From AC-32 sp963746155 (GTDB lineage Bacteria > Actinomycetota > Thermoleophilia > Gaiellales > Gaiellaceae), in assembly GCA_963746155.1 (NCBI GenBank), contig CAVVAB010000009.1, positions 186,001 through 250,000 of the forward strand: a stretch of DNA of 64,000 nt, in the 5' to 3' direction. Every line of letters begins with the position of its first letter. The first letter of the stretch is position 1. A program made the translations under genes and the position numbers. The notes under the pieces were generated by a model that saw only the letters and a list, made by a program, of their open reading frames with translations, ran no database searches and was not told the origin of the DNA. Below are positions 47,972-59,100 of this stretch, one piece after another.

Positions 47972-48869
47972 ATGGCCACTCTCCAGGACATCAAGCGGCG
48001 GATCCGCTCGGTCCGCAACACGCGCAAGATCACCAAGGCGATGGAGCTCGTCGCCGGCGCGCGCCTGCGCCGCGCCGAGGAGCGGATCGTCGCAGCTGCG
48101 CGACTACGCCGACCGGATGCAGGAGCTGACGGCCGGCACGGCGCGGGCGGCTGCGTCGCTGCGCGGCCTCACGCTCCTGCAGCAGCGCGAGCCGCGCCGC
48201 GTCGCGATCGTCGCCGCTCACCGGCGACCGCGGGCTGGCCGGCGCGTTCAACGGCCAGATCCTGCGGCGCGCGTTCGCGCTCGAGCGCAGCCTCCGCGCC
48301 GAGGGCCAGGAGGTGCGCTGGCTCGTCGTCGGCCGCAAGGGCCGCTCGACGCTGCAGTTCCGCCGCTACGAGCTCGACCAGGCCTGGACCGGCTTCACCG
48401 ACCGGCCCGCCTACGCGGACGCGCAGGCGGTCGCGCACCGGCTCGCCGAGCTCTACGCCGAGCGAGGAGATCGACCGCGCGGTCGCTCGTCTACAACCAC
48501 TACGTCTCGCCGCTCGTCCAGCGGGTGACCGAGCAGCAGGTCCTGCCGATCTCCACGAGGTCCTCGCGCGCGAGGAGGAAGAGGAGGAGCGACTCCAGGC
48601 GCTGCTCGGCGACTTCATCTACGAGCCCGAGCCGGAGCAGATCCTCGAGCGGCTCCTGCCGGTCTACCTCGAGACCGAGGTCTACCGGGCGCTGCTCGAG
48701 TCGGCCGCCTCCGAGCACGGCGCGCGCATGACCGCGATGCGGAACGCCTCGAAGAACGCCGCCGAGCTGATCGACAGCCTGACGCTCGACCTGAACCGGG
48801 CCCGCCAGGCCGAGATCACGCAGGAGATCCTCGAGGTAGTCGCCGGCGCCGACGCCCTCACCGGCGTAG
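47972..48869 (+). CDS. atpG: F1Fo ATP synthase subunit gamma (several frameshifts)
   Basis: Start ATLQDIKRRIRSVRNTRKIT and the end ASKNAAELIDSLTLDLNRAR with QAEITQEILEVVAGA are the conserved N- and C-terminal helices of gamma. Between them the pieces TGDRGLAGAFNGQ, VLVYNHYVSPLVQRVTEQQ and LLGDFIYEPEPEQIL appear in successive frames. I count about five single-base insertions and one deletion. In the normal order atpD should follow, but here a transporter does. Confidence 0.92.
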
Positions 48870-48940
48870 ACGCGGCGCACAAACTCATTGCTACGAAGCG
48901 CTCGTCTATAGTCTGCAGACCGAGCCTCGGACAGGCTTCG

Positions 48941-50030
48941 ATGGCAAAACCATCTCGCCGGGCCAACAGGAAAAGGAGATCATCGCCGGCGCCGGGATCG
49001 CCGGCCTTGGCGCTGCTGATCGCGGCCGAGACCGGCGGCCAGCTCGGCGAGCGAGTCGAGGCGGTGCGCGCCCGCGGCTACTGGGAGCTCGTCTGGATCC
49101 GCTTCAGGCGAGACAGGGTCGCGGTCGCGAGCGGGGTCTTCGTCATCCTGCTGGTCGCGGTCGCGTTCGGCGGCTCGCCGATCGCGGCGCAGTTCCTCGG
49201 CCACGGGCCGAACGACCAGCTTCGCTCGACGGCTGCGGGCAGAAGCAGCGGCTGCTCCCGTCGGGCCCGTGGCGCACGTCTCGACGACGGTCCGCACCCG
49301 ACACGGGCAAGGACGACCTCTTCCCCTCGGGGCCGCCAACAGGCTCGGGCAGGACGAGTTCCTGCGCCTGCTGTACGGCGCGCAGGTCTCGCTCGAGGTG
49401 GCGATCTTCTCGACGATCGGGGTGATGATCATCGGGGTCCTCCTCGGCTCGATCGCCGGCTACTACCGTGGCTGGGCGGACACGACCATCTCCCGGGTCA
49501 CCGAGATCACGATGGCGTTCCCGGTGCTGCTGTTCGTGATCGCGCTCGCGGCGACGGTCGGCGACCGGCTCGACAAGATCACGTTCCGCGGTACCTTCGC
49601 CGAGGGCGTGATCACGCTCGCCATGATCTTCGTCGTGTTCGGCTGGTTCTATCCGGCGCGCATCATGCGTGCCCAGGTTCTGTCGATCCGCGAGAAGGAG
49701 TACGTCGAGGCGGCGCGGATGATCGGCGCGAGCGACGCGCGCATCATCCGTTCGCACGTACTGCCCCACCTGGTCGCGCCGATCCTCGTCTACTCGACGC
49801 TGATCGTGGCCGGCTACGTGCTCTTCGAGGCCGGGCTTTCCTTCCTCGGCCTCGGGATCAAGTTGCGACGCGAGCTGGGGCAAGCTGCTCTCCGACGCGC
49901 CCGATTTCTACTCGCGCGGCCCTTGCTGATGCTTTGGCCCGGCCTGGCGGTGCTGCTGACGACGCTCGCCTTCAACCTGCTCGGCGACGGCCTCCGCGAC
50001 GCGTTCGACCCCCGCTCGAGCCAGCATTAG
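48941..50030 (+). CDS. oligopeptide/dipeptide ABC transporter permease (OppC/DppC type; frameshifts)
   Basis: About 362 residues. N-terminal RGYWELVWIRFRRDRVAV and a first transmembrane helix, then the binding-protein-dependent permease domain: RLLYGAQVSLEVAIF, ITMAFPVLLFVIAL, the EAA loop EYVEAARMIGASDARII and AFNLLGDGLRDAFDP. Frame changes near 49230-49330 and at 49870-49920, including at least two apparent deletions in C runs. It lies 71 bp after atpG. Confidence 0.9.
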
Positions 50031-50149
50031 GCCCCGCCGCGGCGTCACTAACCAAACCGGTACTTCCACGTCTCAAGCGTGTGGACGGGGCAGGCGCCCG
50101 TCCCGAGCCGGGCAGCCCTCGGCTCGAAGAATTCACGGAAAGGAGAGAC

Positions 50150-51827
50150 ATGCACAGACGGCTCTGGCTCTCGGTCGCGATGCTCGCGGCTGGGGCAAGC
50201 CTTCTGGTCGCGGCCGGTCTTGCGAGTGCAGGCAACAACGGTCAAGGCACTCAAGCAGGGCGGGATCTGGTCATACGGGACGGTCGGGAACTCCACCCAG
50301 GTCGACCCGCAAGTCGCTTACGTCACGACGGCGTGGTGGCTCGAATACGCGACCGCAGCGAAGCTCTACAACTACCCGGACAAGCCGGGCCCGGCGGGCG
50401 CAAAGCTCGTCCCTGAAGTGGCGTCGAAGTTCACGGTCAACAAGAAGGGCAACGTCTATACCTTCTACCTCCGGAAGGGCTTCAAGTTCAGCAACGGCAA
50501 GCCCGTCACGGCGGCGAACTTCAAGTACGCGATCAACCGCGTAGCGAATCACGACCTCGCTTCGCCCGGCGCGCCGTTCATCACCGACCCGAACGGCACC
50601 AACATCGTCGGCGCGCTGGCCACCCAGGCAGGCACCAACAACAGCGTCAGCGGCGTTACGGTCAAGGGCAACAAGCTGACCATTCGCCTGACCAAGGCGG
50701 ACGGCACCTTCATGTCGAAGATCACGATGCCGTTCTTCCAGGCGACCTCGACGTCGATTCCGCTGACCAAGACGGTAGACACCGTCAACAGCGCGAAGGA
50801 CCTGCCCTCGGCAGGCCCGTACACGTTCACGCGCAACATCGTCAACCAGCTGACCTCGGTCAGGAAGAACCCCTACTACAAGAAGGGCCCGGGCCGCACA
50901 CGGCCGCACAACCTCAAGGGCCTCGACGTGCAGTGGAACCTGAACGAGCAGACGGCGTTCAACCAGGCGAAGGCGAACCAGCTCGACGAGGTCGCCGTTC
51001 CGGCTGCGAACGTCTCGGAAGTCGCCCAGCAGTACGGCGTCAACAAGACGCGGTTCTGGGCGAAGCCGATCAACTGCACCGGCTACCTGCCGATGAACAT
51101 GTCTCGATCGCTGTTCAGCGGCAACACGAACCTCCGCAGGGCGATCAACTACGCAGTCTCCCGCGCCGCCTACGTAGGCGTGGCAGGCCCGTACGCCGGA
51201 GGCACGTGGACGCACATCATGCAGCCGGGCGTGCCCGGCTGGAGAGCGGTCAAGCTGTACAAGAAGAACCTGACCACGGCGAAGAAACTTGCCAAGGGTC
51301 ACTTCAAGTCCGGCGACATCAACGTCGGCTACCGCTCGTCCGGAACGATCAACCCGGCCCAGGCTCAGATCGTCAAGCAGGACCTGATCAACCTGGGCTT
51401 CCAGTCGAGCAAGATCAACATGCTGCCCTTCTCGGGTGCCAGTCTCTACACAGCGATGGGCACCAGGGGCACCAACCTCGACATGGGCGTCTCGATGGGC
51501 TGGTGCTCGGACTACCCGGACCCGTACGACTGGCTCAACATCCTCCTGTACGGCGGGGCCATCGCAGCTGACAACAACAACAACTACTCGTACATGAACG
51601 TCCCGAAGTGGAACAAGAAGCTGGAGGCAGCGGCCAGGCTCGTCGGGCCGAAGCGCCTCAAGGTCTACGGCCAGCTCGACCTGGATATCATGAACCAGGT
51701 TGCGCCGGTTGCGGCTGAGCGGACATACAACAACCGCTACTTCTTCTCGAACCGCATCAATCCGAAGGGCCTGGTCTACCAGGGCATCTATCAGGACTGG
51801 AGCATTCCTGCTCTGGCACTGAAGTAG
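50150..51827 (+). CDS. ABC transporter substrate-binding protein, family 5 (one frameshift)
   Basis: About 558 residues. Signal peptide (LSVAMLAAGASLLVAAGLASA), then the peptide-binding SBP_bac_5 fold: GGIWSYGTVGNSTQVDPQVA, VYTFYLRKGFKFSNGKPVTA, LPSAGPYTF and NLRRAINYAVSRAAYVG. One insertion near 50245. A good ribosome-binding site (AAAGGAGAG) precedes the ATG. The lipobox Cys is missing, so it is either soluble or held in another way. GC and codon use are more balanced than in neighbours (many AAC/AAG). Confidence 0.92.
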
Positions 51828-51854
51828 GAGGCTCGAATCGAGCCAAGCACCAAC

Positions 51855-51893
51855 GTGAGGCGCCGGCTCCGGCCGGCGCCTCACTTGCTTTTT
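51855..51893 (+). terminator. intrinsic terminator between the binding protein and oppB
   Basis: 12-bp perfect stem (GTGAGGCGCCGG with CCGGCGCCTCAC), 6-nt loop CTCCGG, followed by TTGCTTTTT. It would let most transcripts end after the binding protein, with read-through to the permease and ATPase genes. Confidence 0.88.
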
Positions 51894-51958
51894 CAAGCGA
51901 AGCGACTGAGATAGGATCCCCGAAGGCGCGCTAGCCCCGAACCGAGGAGCCGAGGCAA

Positions 51959-52937
51959 ATGTTCCGATATCTAGTCAGGCGCATTCTGTGGGCGCTGCTG
52001 CTCTTCCTCATCATCACGTTCGTCACGTTCGTGATCTTCTACATCGCGCCGAACGATCCGGCGCGTGCCGTCTGCGGCGGCGAGACAGCGAAGCGGGCAT
52101 GCCTGGTAGAGGTGCAGGCGAAGCTCGGGCTCAACAAGCCGGTCGTCGTCCAGTACTACCGCTTCCTCAACCGCCTGGTCGTGCATCAGTCGCTCGGCTA
52201 TTCGTACGCGACGAGCCAGGACCTCAACAAGACGATCGCCGACGCGGCCAAGGTGACAGCGTCGCTCGTCTTCGGCGGCGCCGTCCTCTGGATGATCATC
52301 GGCCTCTCGGTCGGCATCCTCTCCGCCCTGAGGCCACGCTCGCTCTTAGATCGAACCGCAATGGTGTTCGTCCTGATCGGCGTGTCCGCGCACCCGGTCT
52401 GGATCGGGCTGATCTTCGAGTACGTCTTCGGCGTCAAGCTCGGCTGGACGCCGATCGCCAACTACGCGAACTTCTTCGGCGCGCCGTCTGACTCCGGGCT
52501 TCCGGGCGGGCCCTGGCAGTGGTTCTACCACATGATTTTGCCGTGGTTTACGTTCGCGATCCTGTTCGCGGCGCTCTACGTCCGGATGATCAGGGCCAAC
52601 GTGATGGAGACGATGAACGAGGACTACGTGCGCACCGCTCGGGCCAAGGGCGCGCCGGAACAGCGGGTCCTCGTCTCGCACGTGCTCCGGAACGCGCTCC
52701 TGCCGGTCGTGACGATGCTCGGGATGGACATCGGGGTCGCCCTCGGCGGCGCGATCTTCACCGAGACCGTCTACCAGCTTCCCGGGCTTGGGCAGGACGC
52801 GCTGATCGGGATCCAGAACGCAGGACCTCGCCACGGTCGAGGCGGTCGTCGTGTTCGCGACGATGGCGATCCTCTTCTTCAACCTGATCGTCGACATCCT
52901 CTACGCCTGGATCGACCCCCGGATCCGGCTAACCTAG
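51959..52937 (+). CDS. oligopeptide/dipeptide ABC transporter permease (OppB/DppB type; one frameshift)
   Basis: About 325 residues, six transmembrane helices. Start FRYLVRRILWALLLFLIITF and the PNDPA segment are typical of OppB. The EAA loop is EDYVRTARAKGAPEQRVLV, and FTETVYQLPGLGQ lies near the end. One insertion near 52826. It pairs with the OppC-type permease at 48941. Confidence 0.93.
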
Positions 52938-52945
52938 AGACACCT

Positions 52946-53969
52946 GTGGCTCTGCTCGAAGTCAAGGACCTTCGGACGTCCTTCCAGACAGAAGACGGCA
53001 TCGTCGGGGCGGTCGACGGCGTCTCGTTCTCGGTCGAAAAAGGGCAGACCCTCGGGATCGTGGGCGAGTCGGGCTGCGGCAAGAGCGTCACGTGCATGAC
53101 GATCATGGGGCTGAACCCGAAGAAGGTCACGGTCTCGAGCGGCGAGGCTCTCTGGAAGGGCAAGGACCTGCTGAAGGCGAAGCCAAGCGAGCTCCGCGCC
53201 ATCCGAGGCGACGAGATCGTCGATGATCTTCCAGGACCCGATGACCTCGCTCAACCCGGTGCACTCGATCGGGAAGCAGCTCATCGAGGCGGTCCAGCTC
53301 CACCGGGACGTCTCGACGCGCATCGCCCGAGCACGGTCGCTCGAGCTGCTGAAAGCGGTCGGGATTCCGAAGGCCGAGAACCGGATCGACGACTATCCGC
53401 ACCAGTTCTCAGGCGGCATGCGCCAGCGCGTGATGATCGCGATGGCCCTGATCAACGATCCCGATCTCCTGATCGCAGACGAGCCGACGACGGCTCTGGA
53501 CGTGACGACGCAGGCTCAGATCCTCCAGCTGATGAAGCGCCTGCAGGAGGAGTTCGGCAGCGCGATCATCATGATCACGCACGACCTGGGCGTGGTCGCG
53601 GAGACCGCCGACGACGTCGTCGTCATGTACGCCGCAAAGGTCGTCGAGCAGGCGAACGTGGACACGCTGTTCAACCGCCCTCAGCATCCGTATACGTGGG
53701 GGTTGATGGGCTCGCTTCCCCGACTCGGCGCGGACGTCGAGCGGCTGACGCAGATTCCGGGGCAACCGCCCTCGCTTCTCCGCCCGCCGGAGGGCTGCCG
53801 TTTCCACCCGCGGTGTCCGCACGTCATGGAGGTCTGCAAGACGAAGTCCCCCGACCTCGTTGCGACGCCGCAAGACGCGGAACATCTCCAGGCCTGTCAT
53901 CTCGACCCCGAGACCAAGGAGCGCGAGGCGTCGAAGCTGCTCAAGCTGATGATGGCGGAGACCGGCTAG
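52946..53969 (+). CDS. oligopeptide ABC transporter ATP-binding protein (OppD type; one frameshift)
   Basis: About 340 residues. Walker A GESGCGKSVT, signature HQFSGGMRQRVMIAMAL, Walker B DLLIADEPTTALDVT and switch His in ITHDLGVVAE. The C-terminal oligopeptide-transporter domain is present, with CRFHPRCPHVMEVC. One insertion near 53220. GTG start 9 bp after oppB. Confidence 0.94.
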
Positions 53970-55058
53970 ATGGAGACGGCCGAGACCGTCGTCGACAGCA
54001 ACGATCTGCTCGTCGTCGAGGGCGTCAAGAAGTACTTCCCGATCACGCGCGGGATCATCTTCCAGAAAGAGGTCGCCTCCGTTCAGGCGGTGGACGGCGT
54101 CTCCTTCAGCGTGAAGCCCGGTGAGACGCTCGGCATCGTCGGAGAGTCGGGCTGCGGCAAGTCAACGCTCGCACGCTGCATCGTGAAGCTGCTCGAGACG
54201 ACCGAGGGCCAAATCACCTTCGACGGACGGGACATCACGAAGCTCACTCGCGGCGCCATGCGCCCGATCAGGCGCGAGATGACCATGATCTTCCAGGACC
54301 CGTACGCCTCGCTGAACCCGCGCAAGCGTGTGGGCTTCATCATCGGCGAGCCGCTCGAGGTGCACGGCCTCGGTTCGTCGGGCGAGATCAAGACGCGCGT
54401 GCAGGAGCTGCTCGAGGTAGTGGGGCTCAACCCCGAGCACTACAACCGCTTCCCGCACGAGTTCTCCGGGGGCCAGCGGCAGCGCATCGGCGTCGCCCGG
54501 GCGCTCGCCGTCAACCCGAAGCTGATCGTCTGCGACGAGCCGGTGTCGGCGCTCGACGTCTCGGTCCAGGCGCAGATCCTCAACCTGCTCAAGGACCTGC
54601 AGGACGACTTCGGGCTCACGTACATCTTCATCGCGCACGATCTCAACGTCGTCCGGCACATCTCCGACCGCGTGATGGTCATGTACCTGGGCAAGGTGGC
54701 CGAGGTGGCCGACCGGGAAGTCCTCTACAAGGAGCCGAAGCATCCCTACACGGGGGCCCTGCTCTCGGCCGTTCCGATCGCGAATCCCGAGCTCGGCCGC
54801 AAGCGCCAGGCGATCGTGCTCGAGGGCGACGTGCCAAGCCCGGTGAACCCGCCGAGCGGGTGCCACTTCCACCCGCGCTGCCCGCGTTTCGTCGAGGGGC
54901 ATTGCGACGTCGAGGATCCGCCGTACAGGTCGTTCGGCGAAGACCATGTGGCAGCGTGCCACTACCCGCTCGAGCGGTGGCCGATGAACGCCGACGAGAT
55001 GCGGCGGGGGGCGGCGAAGTCGGTCGCTGCCGAGCCGGAGCAGCCTCTCCCGGCGTAG
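53970..55058 (+). CDS. oligopeptide ABC transporter ATP-binding protein (OppF type)
   Basis: 362 residues, intact. Walker A GESGCGKSTLARCI, signature HEFSGGQRQRIGVARAL, Walker B KLIVCDEPVSALDVS, switch IAHDLNVVRH, and the C-terminal CHFHPRCPRF typical of OppF. The ATG immediately follows the oppD stop. Together with oppC, the binding protein, oppB and oppD it forms a complete peptide importer. Confidence 0.96.
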   Translation: METAETVVDSNDLLVVEGVKKYFPITRGIIFQKEVASVQAVDGVSFSVKPGETLGIVGESGCGKSTLARCIVKLLETTEGQITFDGRDITKLTRGAMRPIRREMTMIFQDPYASLNPRKRVGFIIGEPLEVHGLGSSGEIKTRVQELLEVVGLNPEHYNRFPHEFSGGQRQRIGVARALAVNPKLIVCDEPVSALDVSVQAQILNLLKDLQDDFGLTYIFIAHDLNVVRHISDRVMVMYLGKVAEVADREVLYKEPKHPYTGALLSAVPIANPELGRKRQAIVLEGDVPSPVNPPSGCHFHPRCPRFVEGHCDVEDPPYRSFGEDHVAACHYPLERWPMNADEMRRGAAKSVAAEPEQPLPA

Positions 55059-55067
55059 CAACCCCGG

Positions 55068-55456
55068 ATGGCACTGACAGCGTTTCGTCGGCTCGCCGTT
55101 CTCGTTCTGATCGTGGTCGGCGGGACGGCCGGGGTCTCTCTGCTGATCGGCGCGCTGGCCGGGGCATCGGCCGACCGCTCGCCTGACTCTCGGGTTCTAC
55201 CTGATGGGCTGCTTCCTGATGATCATGGGGTTCTTCGTCGGAAACCGCGGGCCTGCCCGTGTGAAGTCGGAGTCGGCCGCCTCGGGGACGAGTGCGGTCG
55301 GCGGTCTGCTCGGGGTCTTCGGCGACCGGCGGATTCGCTGGGCAACGCTGGTCGAGCAGAACGAGGCGATCAACAACTCGGCCTTCTTCGTCCTGCTCGG
55401 GCCTCGTGCTCGTCGTGATCGGGCTCCTGATCGACACCCGCCATTCGCTGCTCTGA
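55068..55456 (+). CDS. small membrane protein, unknown (two frameshifts)
   Basis: About 128 residues when two inserted bases (near 55185 and 55403) are removed. Three transmembrane segments: LAVLVLIVVGGTAGVSLLIG, GFYLMGCFLMIMGFFVGN and LVLVVIGLLIDTR. A loop RIRWATLVEQNEAINNSAFF lies between the last two. I do not recognise the family. It sits 9 bp after oppF. Confidence 0.55.
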
Positions 55457-55507
55457 TCCCGTGACTAACTTCTCGATACCTCCGCCGTCAGAGGTACTGT
55501 GAGGAAC

Positions 55508-55997
55508 ATGCACGGAGAATGTGAGCGCGCGCGCCAATGGGCATCCGCTGATCTCGACGACGAGATCTCGACGTTCGAGCGCGCGCTGCTCGACGACCAC
55601 CTCGCCGGCTGCGCCTCGTGCAGTGAGTTCCGGGGCGCGATCGGCGGCCTGACCGGCACGCTGCGGGCTGCCCCGCGCGAGCCGTTCGAGGGCGTCGTGA
55701 TCGGGCGCGTCCGCCGTCAGGTCCGCCTGCGCCTCGCGCCGGCTGTCGCGGCTATGGCCGTCGCCGCGGTCGGGCTCGGCAGCGTCCTCGCCGCTTCTGC
55801 CATCCACCCGGGCTCTATCGGCCGCGTGTCGCCGCAGGAGATCCACGCTACGCCTGCCGTCCTGACGGCTCCGGACACGATGAACCTGAGCACTTCTCGA
55901 GGCGCTCCAGAGGCTTCGCACCGTCGCACCGGCGGCCGACCTCCGGAACACGTCGAGTCGGTCGCTGCGCGGCGGCCCGGTTGTGCGGGAACGGTAA
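55508..55997 (+). CDS. zinc-finger anti-sigma-like membrane protein (probable frameshift)
   Basis: About 162 residues. The N-terminal zf-HC2 type domain has CERARQWASADLDDEIS and DDHLAGCASC (HxxxCxxC). One transmembrane helix (PAVAAMAVAAVGLGSVLAAS) and a short outer tail follow. As written the frame runs on to 56029. With one insertion near 55888 the tail reads LLEALQRLRTVAPAADL and ends at TAA 55995, which looks more natural. No sigma factor gene lies next to it. Confidence 0.6.
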
Positions 55998-56117
55998 CGC
56001 CGGCGCTCTCGGCGATACTGTTCCCATAGTGTTTCCTTCACTCGTCACCTCCTACGTCTGAAGCCTCGACCATGCCGCCCGGGTGGCGGCGATGGAGGCG
56101 GACCGGCGCGGGTCGCC

Positions 56118-56136
56118 GCGGGACGATCGGTCCCGC
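56118..56136 (+). terminator. perfect stem-loop upstream of atpD
   Basis: GCGGGAC and GTCCCGC form a 7-bp stem with the loop GATCG, followed by TTGCGCTT, which is a poor U-tract. It may be a weak terminator for the preceding unit or an RNA structure. It lies in the non-coding gap between the anti-sigma-like gene and atpD, where a restarted promoter for atpD-atpC would be needed. Confidence 0.35.
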
Positions 56137-56221
56137 TTGCGCTTCGATAGACTCAGCGCGCTGAGCGGACGGCTCTCGTGCCGGGTCCGCGGCGCACCAG
56201 ACCAACCTCTCCAGGAGACGA

Positions 56222-57746
56222 ATGGCTGATCAATCGAACGGCTCGAATGTCGGCAAGGTGATCGAGATCAAGGGCGTCGTGATCGACGCTGTCTTCACCG
56301 GAGGAAACCTGCCCGAGATCAACTCCGCGCTCAGGGTCAGCGTCCCCGAGCGAGACGGCCGCCCGGCGATCGACCTGATCGCAGAGGTGCAGCAGCACCT
56401 CGGCGACGACCGCGTCAGGGCGGTGGCGATGGACTCCACGGACGGCATCCCGCGCGGCGTCGACGTGGTCGACACCGGCGCTCCGATCACGCGTCCCCGT
56501 CGGCGAGCGGCACACTGGGCCGGATCTTCAACGTGCTCGGCGAGCCGATCGACCGCGTCGACAAGGCGGTCGAGGCCGACGAGCGGTGGTCGATCCACCG
56601 CGACCCGCCCGATTTCGAGGATCTGAGCCCGACGATCGAGATCTTCGAGACCGGGCATGAAGGTCATCGACCTGATCGCCCCGTTCGTCAAGGGCGGCAA
56701 GGTCGGCCTCTTCGGCGGCGCCGGGGTCGGCAAGACCGTTCTGATCCAGGAGCTGATCCACAACATCGCGCGCGAGCACGGCGGCGTCTCGGTCTTCTGC
56801 GGGCGTCGGCGAGCGCACGCGCGAGGGCAACGACCTCTGGCTCGAGATGCAGGAGTCCGGCGTGCTCGACAAGCGTCGCGCTCGTGCTACGGCCAGATGA
56901 ACGAGCCGCCGGGAGCGCGCCTGCGCGTCGGCCTCTCCGGGCTGACGATGGCGGAGTACTTCCGCGACCAGGGCCAGGACGTGCTGCTCTTCATCGACAA
57001 CATCTTCCGCTTCGTCCAGGCAGGCTCGGAGGTCTCGGCGCTGCTCGGCCGCATGCCGAGCGCGGTCGGCTACCAGCCGACGCTCGGCGACCGAGATGGG
57101 CCAGCTCCAGGAGCGGATCACCTCGACGCAGACGGGCTCGGTCACGTCGATCCAGGCGATCTACGTGCCGGCCGACGACCTGACCGATCCGGCGCCGGCC
57201 AACGACGTTCGCCCACCTCGACGCGTCGGTCGATGCTCTCGCGGCCGATCGTCGAGAAGGGGATCTACCCGGCCATCGACCCGCTCGACGTCGGTCTCGC
57301 GCGCTCTTCAGCCGGGGATCGTGTCCGACGAGCACTACGAGACCGCCGACCGCGTGCAGGAGATCCTGCAGCGCTACAAGGACCTGCAGGACATCATCGC
57401 GATCCTCGGGATCGACGAGCTCTCCGACGAGGACAAGGTCACGGTCGGCCGCGCGCGCGCGGATCCAGCGCTTCCTCTCGCAGCCGAACTTCGTGGCCGA
57501 GCAGTTCACCGGCCAGCCGGGCCGCTACGTGAAGCTCGAGGACACGATCGCGGGCTTCCGGGAGATCATCGAGGGCAAGCACGACGACCTTCCCGAGCAG
57601 GCCTTCTACATGGTCGGCACGATCGACGAGGCCGTCGAGAAGGCGCGGCAGCTGGCCGCGAGCGACGAGCCCGAGGCCGCTGCAAGGCCGAGGAAGAGCC
57701 CGAGGAGCCCGAGGACGCGCGCGAGCCCGAAGCGGCTGCCGTCTGA
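56222..57746 (+). CDS. atpD: F1Fo ATP synthase subunit beta (about ten frameshifts)
   Basis: Catalytic subunit. Walker A in GGAGVGKTVLIQELIHN, then GVGERTREGNDLWLEM, MNEPPGARLRVGLSGLTMAEY (two parts), DVLLFIDNIFRF, LLGRMPSAVGYQPTL and LSDEDKVTVGRAR, all canonical. After correction it should be about 500 residues. It ends with an acidic Glu/Pro-rich tail (EEPEEPEDAREPEAAAV), which is unusual. The ATG at 56222 is preceded by CCAGGAGACGA. It is separated from atpG by about 7.3 kb. Confidence 0.95.
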
Positions 57747-57752
57747 CGCACG

Positions 57753-58181
57753 TTGGCCGAGAAGCACCTGTTCAGCGTCTCCCTCGTCACGCCCGAGGGC
57801 GCTGCCTTCGAGGGCGAGGCCGAGATGCTGATCGTCCCCGGCGCGGACGGCGAGATCGGCGTGCTCGCGCGCCACGCGCCGCTCGTCGCGCTGCTGAACG
57901 CCGGCAGCACCCGCGTCTACCGCGACCGCGACAGCGAGGACGTGCTCGAGTTCGCGACCGGCCCGGGGTTCTTCAAGGTCGAGCAGGACCGCGCGCTCGC
58001 GCTCGTCGACGACGCCGTCGAGGCGCGCGAGATCGACGAGACCCGGGCGCAGGAGCAGCTCGAGGAGGCGCGCGCCGAGCTGGAGCGTGTGGAGCGCGGC
58101 GAGTCGGACGCCGACCGCTGGCAGCTCGAGCAGCGCATCAGGCACGCGGAGAACCAGCTGACGGTCTTCGGTCGCGGCTGA
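57753..58181 (+). CDS. atpC: F1Fo ATP synthase subunit epsilon
   Basis: 142 residues, intact. Beta-sandwich start FSVSLVTPEGAAFEGEAEML with GEIGVLARHAPLVALL, then a helical hairpin EQLEEARAELERVERGES. The start appears to be TTG 57753, 6 bp after atpD; an ATG may have been lost to an error. Modulates ATP hydrolysis. Confidence 0.92.
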   Translation: MAEKHLFSVSLVTPEGAAFEGEAEMLIVPGADGEIGVLARHAPLVALLNAGSTRVYRDRDSEDVLEFATGPGFFKVEQDRALALVDDAVEAREIDETRAQEQLEEARAELERVERGESDADRWQLEQRIRHAENQLTVFGRG

Positions 58182-58184
58182 GCG

Positions 58185-59100
58185 ATGCAGTCGAAGCCTT
58201 CGCACCCGGGCATGTACCCGCGCTCGGAGGCGCTCGTCCAGGCGACGCGCGACCTCGACCGCGGGCGGACGACCGAGGCAGACGTCGACGGGCAGGTCGA
58301 GAGCGACCTCGCAGGAGCTGATCGCGCGCCCAGCAGGCCGCGGGGCTCGACCTGCTCGCGGACGGGATGCTGCGCTGGCAGGACCACTTCCGCCCGCTGC
58401 TCGAGGCCGCCGACGGGCTCGAGACCGGGGCGCTGACGCGCTTCCTCGACACGAACACCTTCTACCGCGCGCCCAAGGCGACACGGAGGCGCCGACGCTC
58501 GCCGGGCCGCTCGACGCGCGCTACGCGGCGCCGCTCCCGGGCCCGCGCCTCGCGACCCTGCCCTCGCCGTATCGCGCTCGCGCGCGGGACCGGCGTGTCG
58601 CCGAAGGCGATGGCGGAGGGCGTGCTCGCAGCCTGCGCTTGCGGGGCTCGAGGCGGAGCTCGTCGTCCTGGTCGAGCCGTTCCTCGCGCACGACGAGGAG
58701 GCGGACGCCGGCCGATCTCGCGGAGGCGCTCGAGGCGCTCTCGGGCGGGCCGAAGCTCGCGCTCTGGTTCCCGTTCTCGGACGCAGGCCGCGCTGCTCGA
58801 GCAGGGCGCGGCCGACCTGCCCGTTGACGGGATCGGGATCGACTTCTACGCGACGCACCTCGACGACGTCCCGGCGGGCTTCGACAAGCTCCTGCTCGCC
58901 GGCGTGGTCGACGTTCGCAGCTCGCTGCCGGAAGAGCCGGCGGAGATCGCCGCGTTCGCCGCGCGGCTGGCCGAGCGCGGGGTGGAGCGCATCGCGCTCG
59001 TCCCGAACGGCGACCTGCAGTACGTCTCCGAGCCGATCGCGCGCGAGAAGCTCGCGCGCCTCGGCCAGGCGAAGACCGCGACCACGGAGGCCGCGCATGA
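58185..59100 (+). CDS. MetE-like (cobalamin-independent methionine synthase family) protein 1 (frameshifts)
   Basis: About 305 residues. MYPRSEALVQATRDLDRGRT, then DLLADGMLRWQDHFRPLLEA, ALTRFLDTNTFYR, LPVDGIGIDFYATHLDDVPA and ERIALVPNGDLQYVSE fit a MetE/UROD-like TIM barrel. The Zn-ligand Cys segments of MetE are not evident, so it may be a partner or an N-terminal-type half. Several frameshifts. It ends at an ATGA overlap with the next MetE-like gene if one indel near the end is corrected. Confidence 0.65.
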
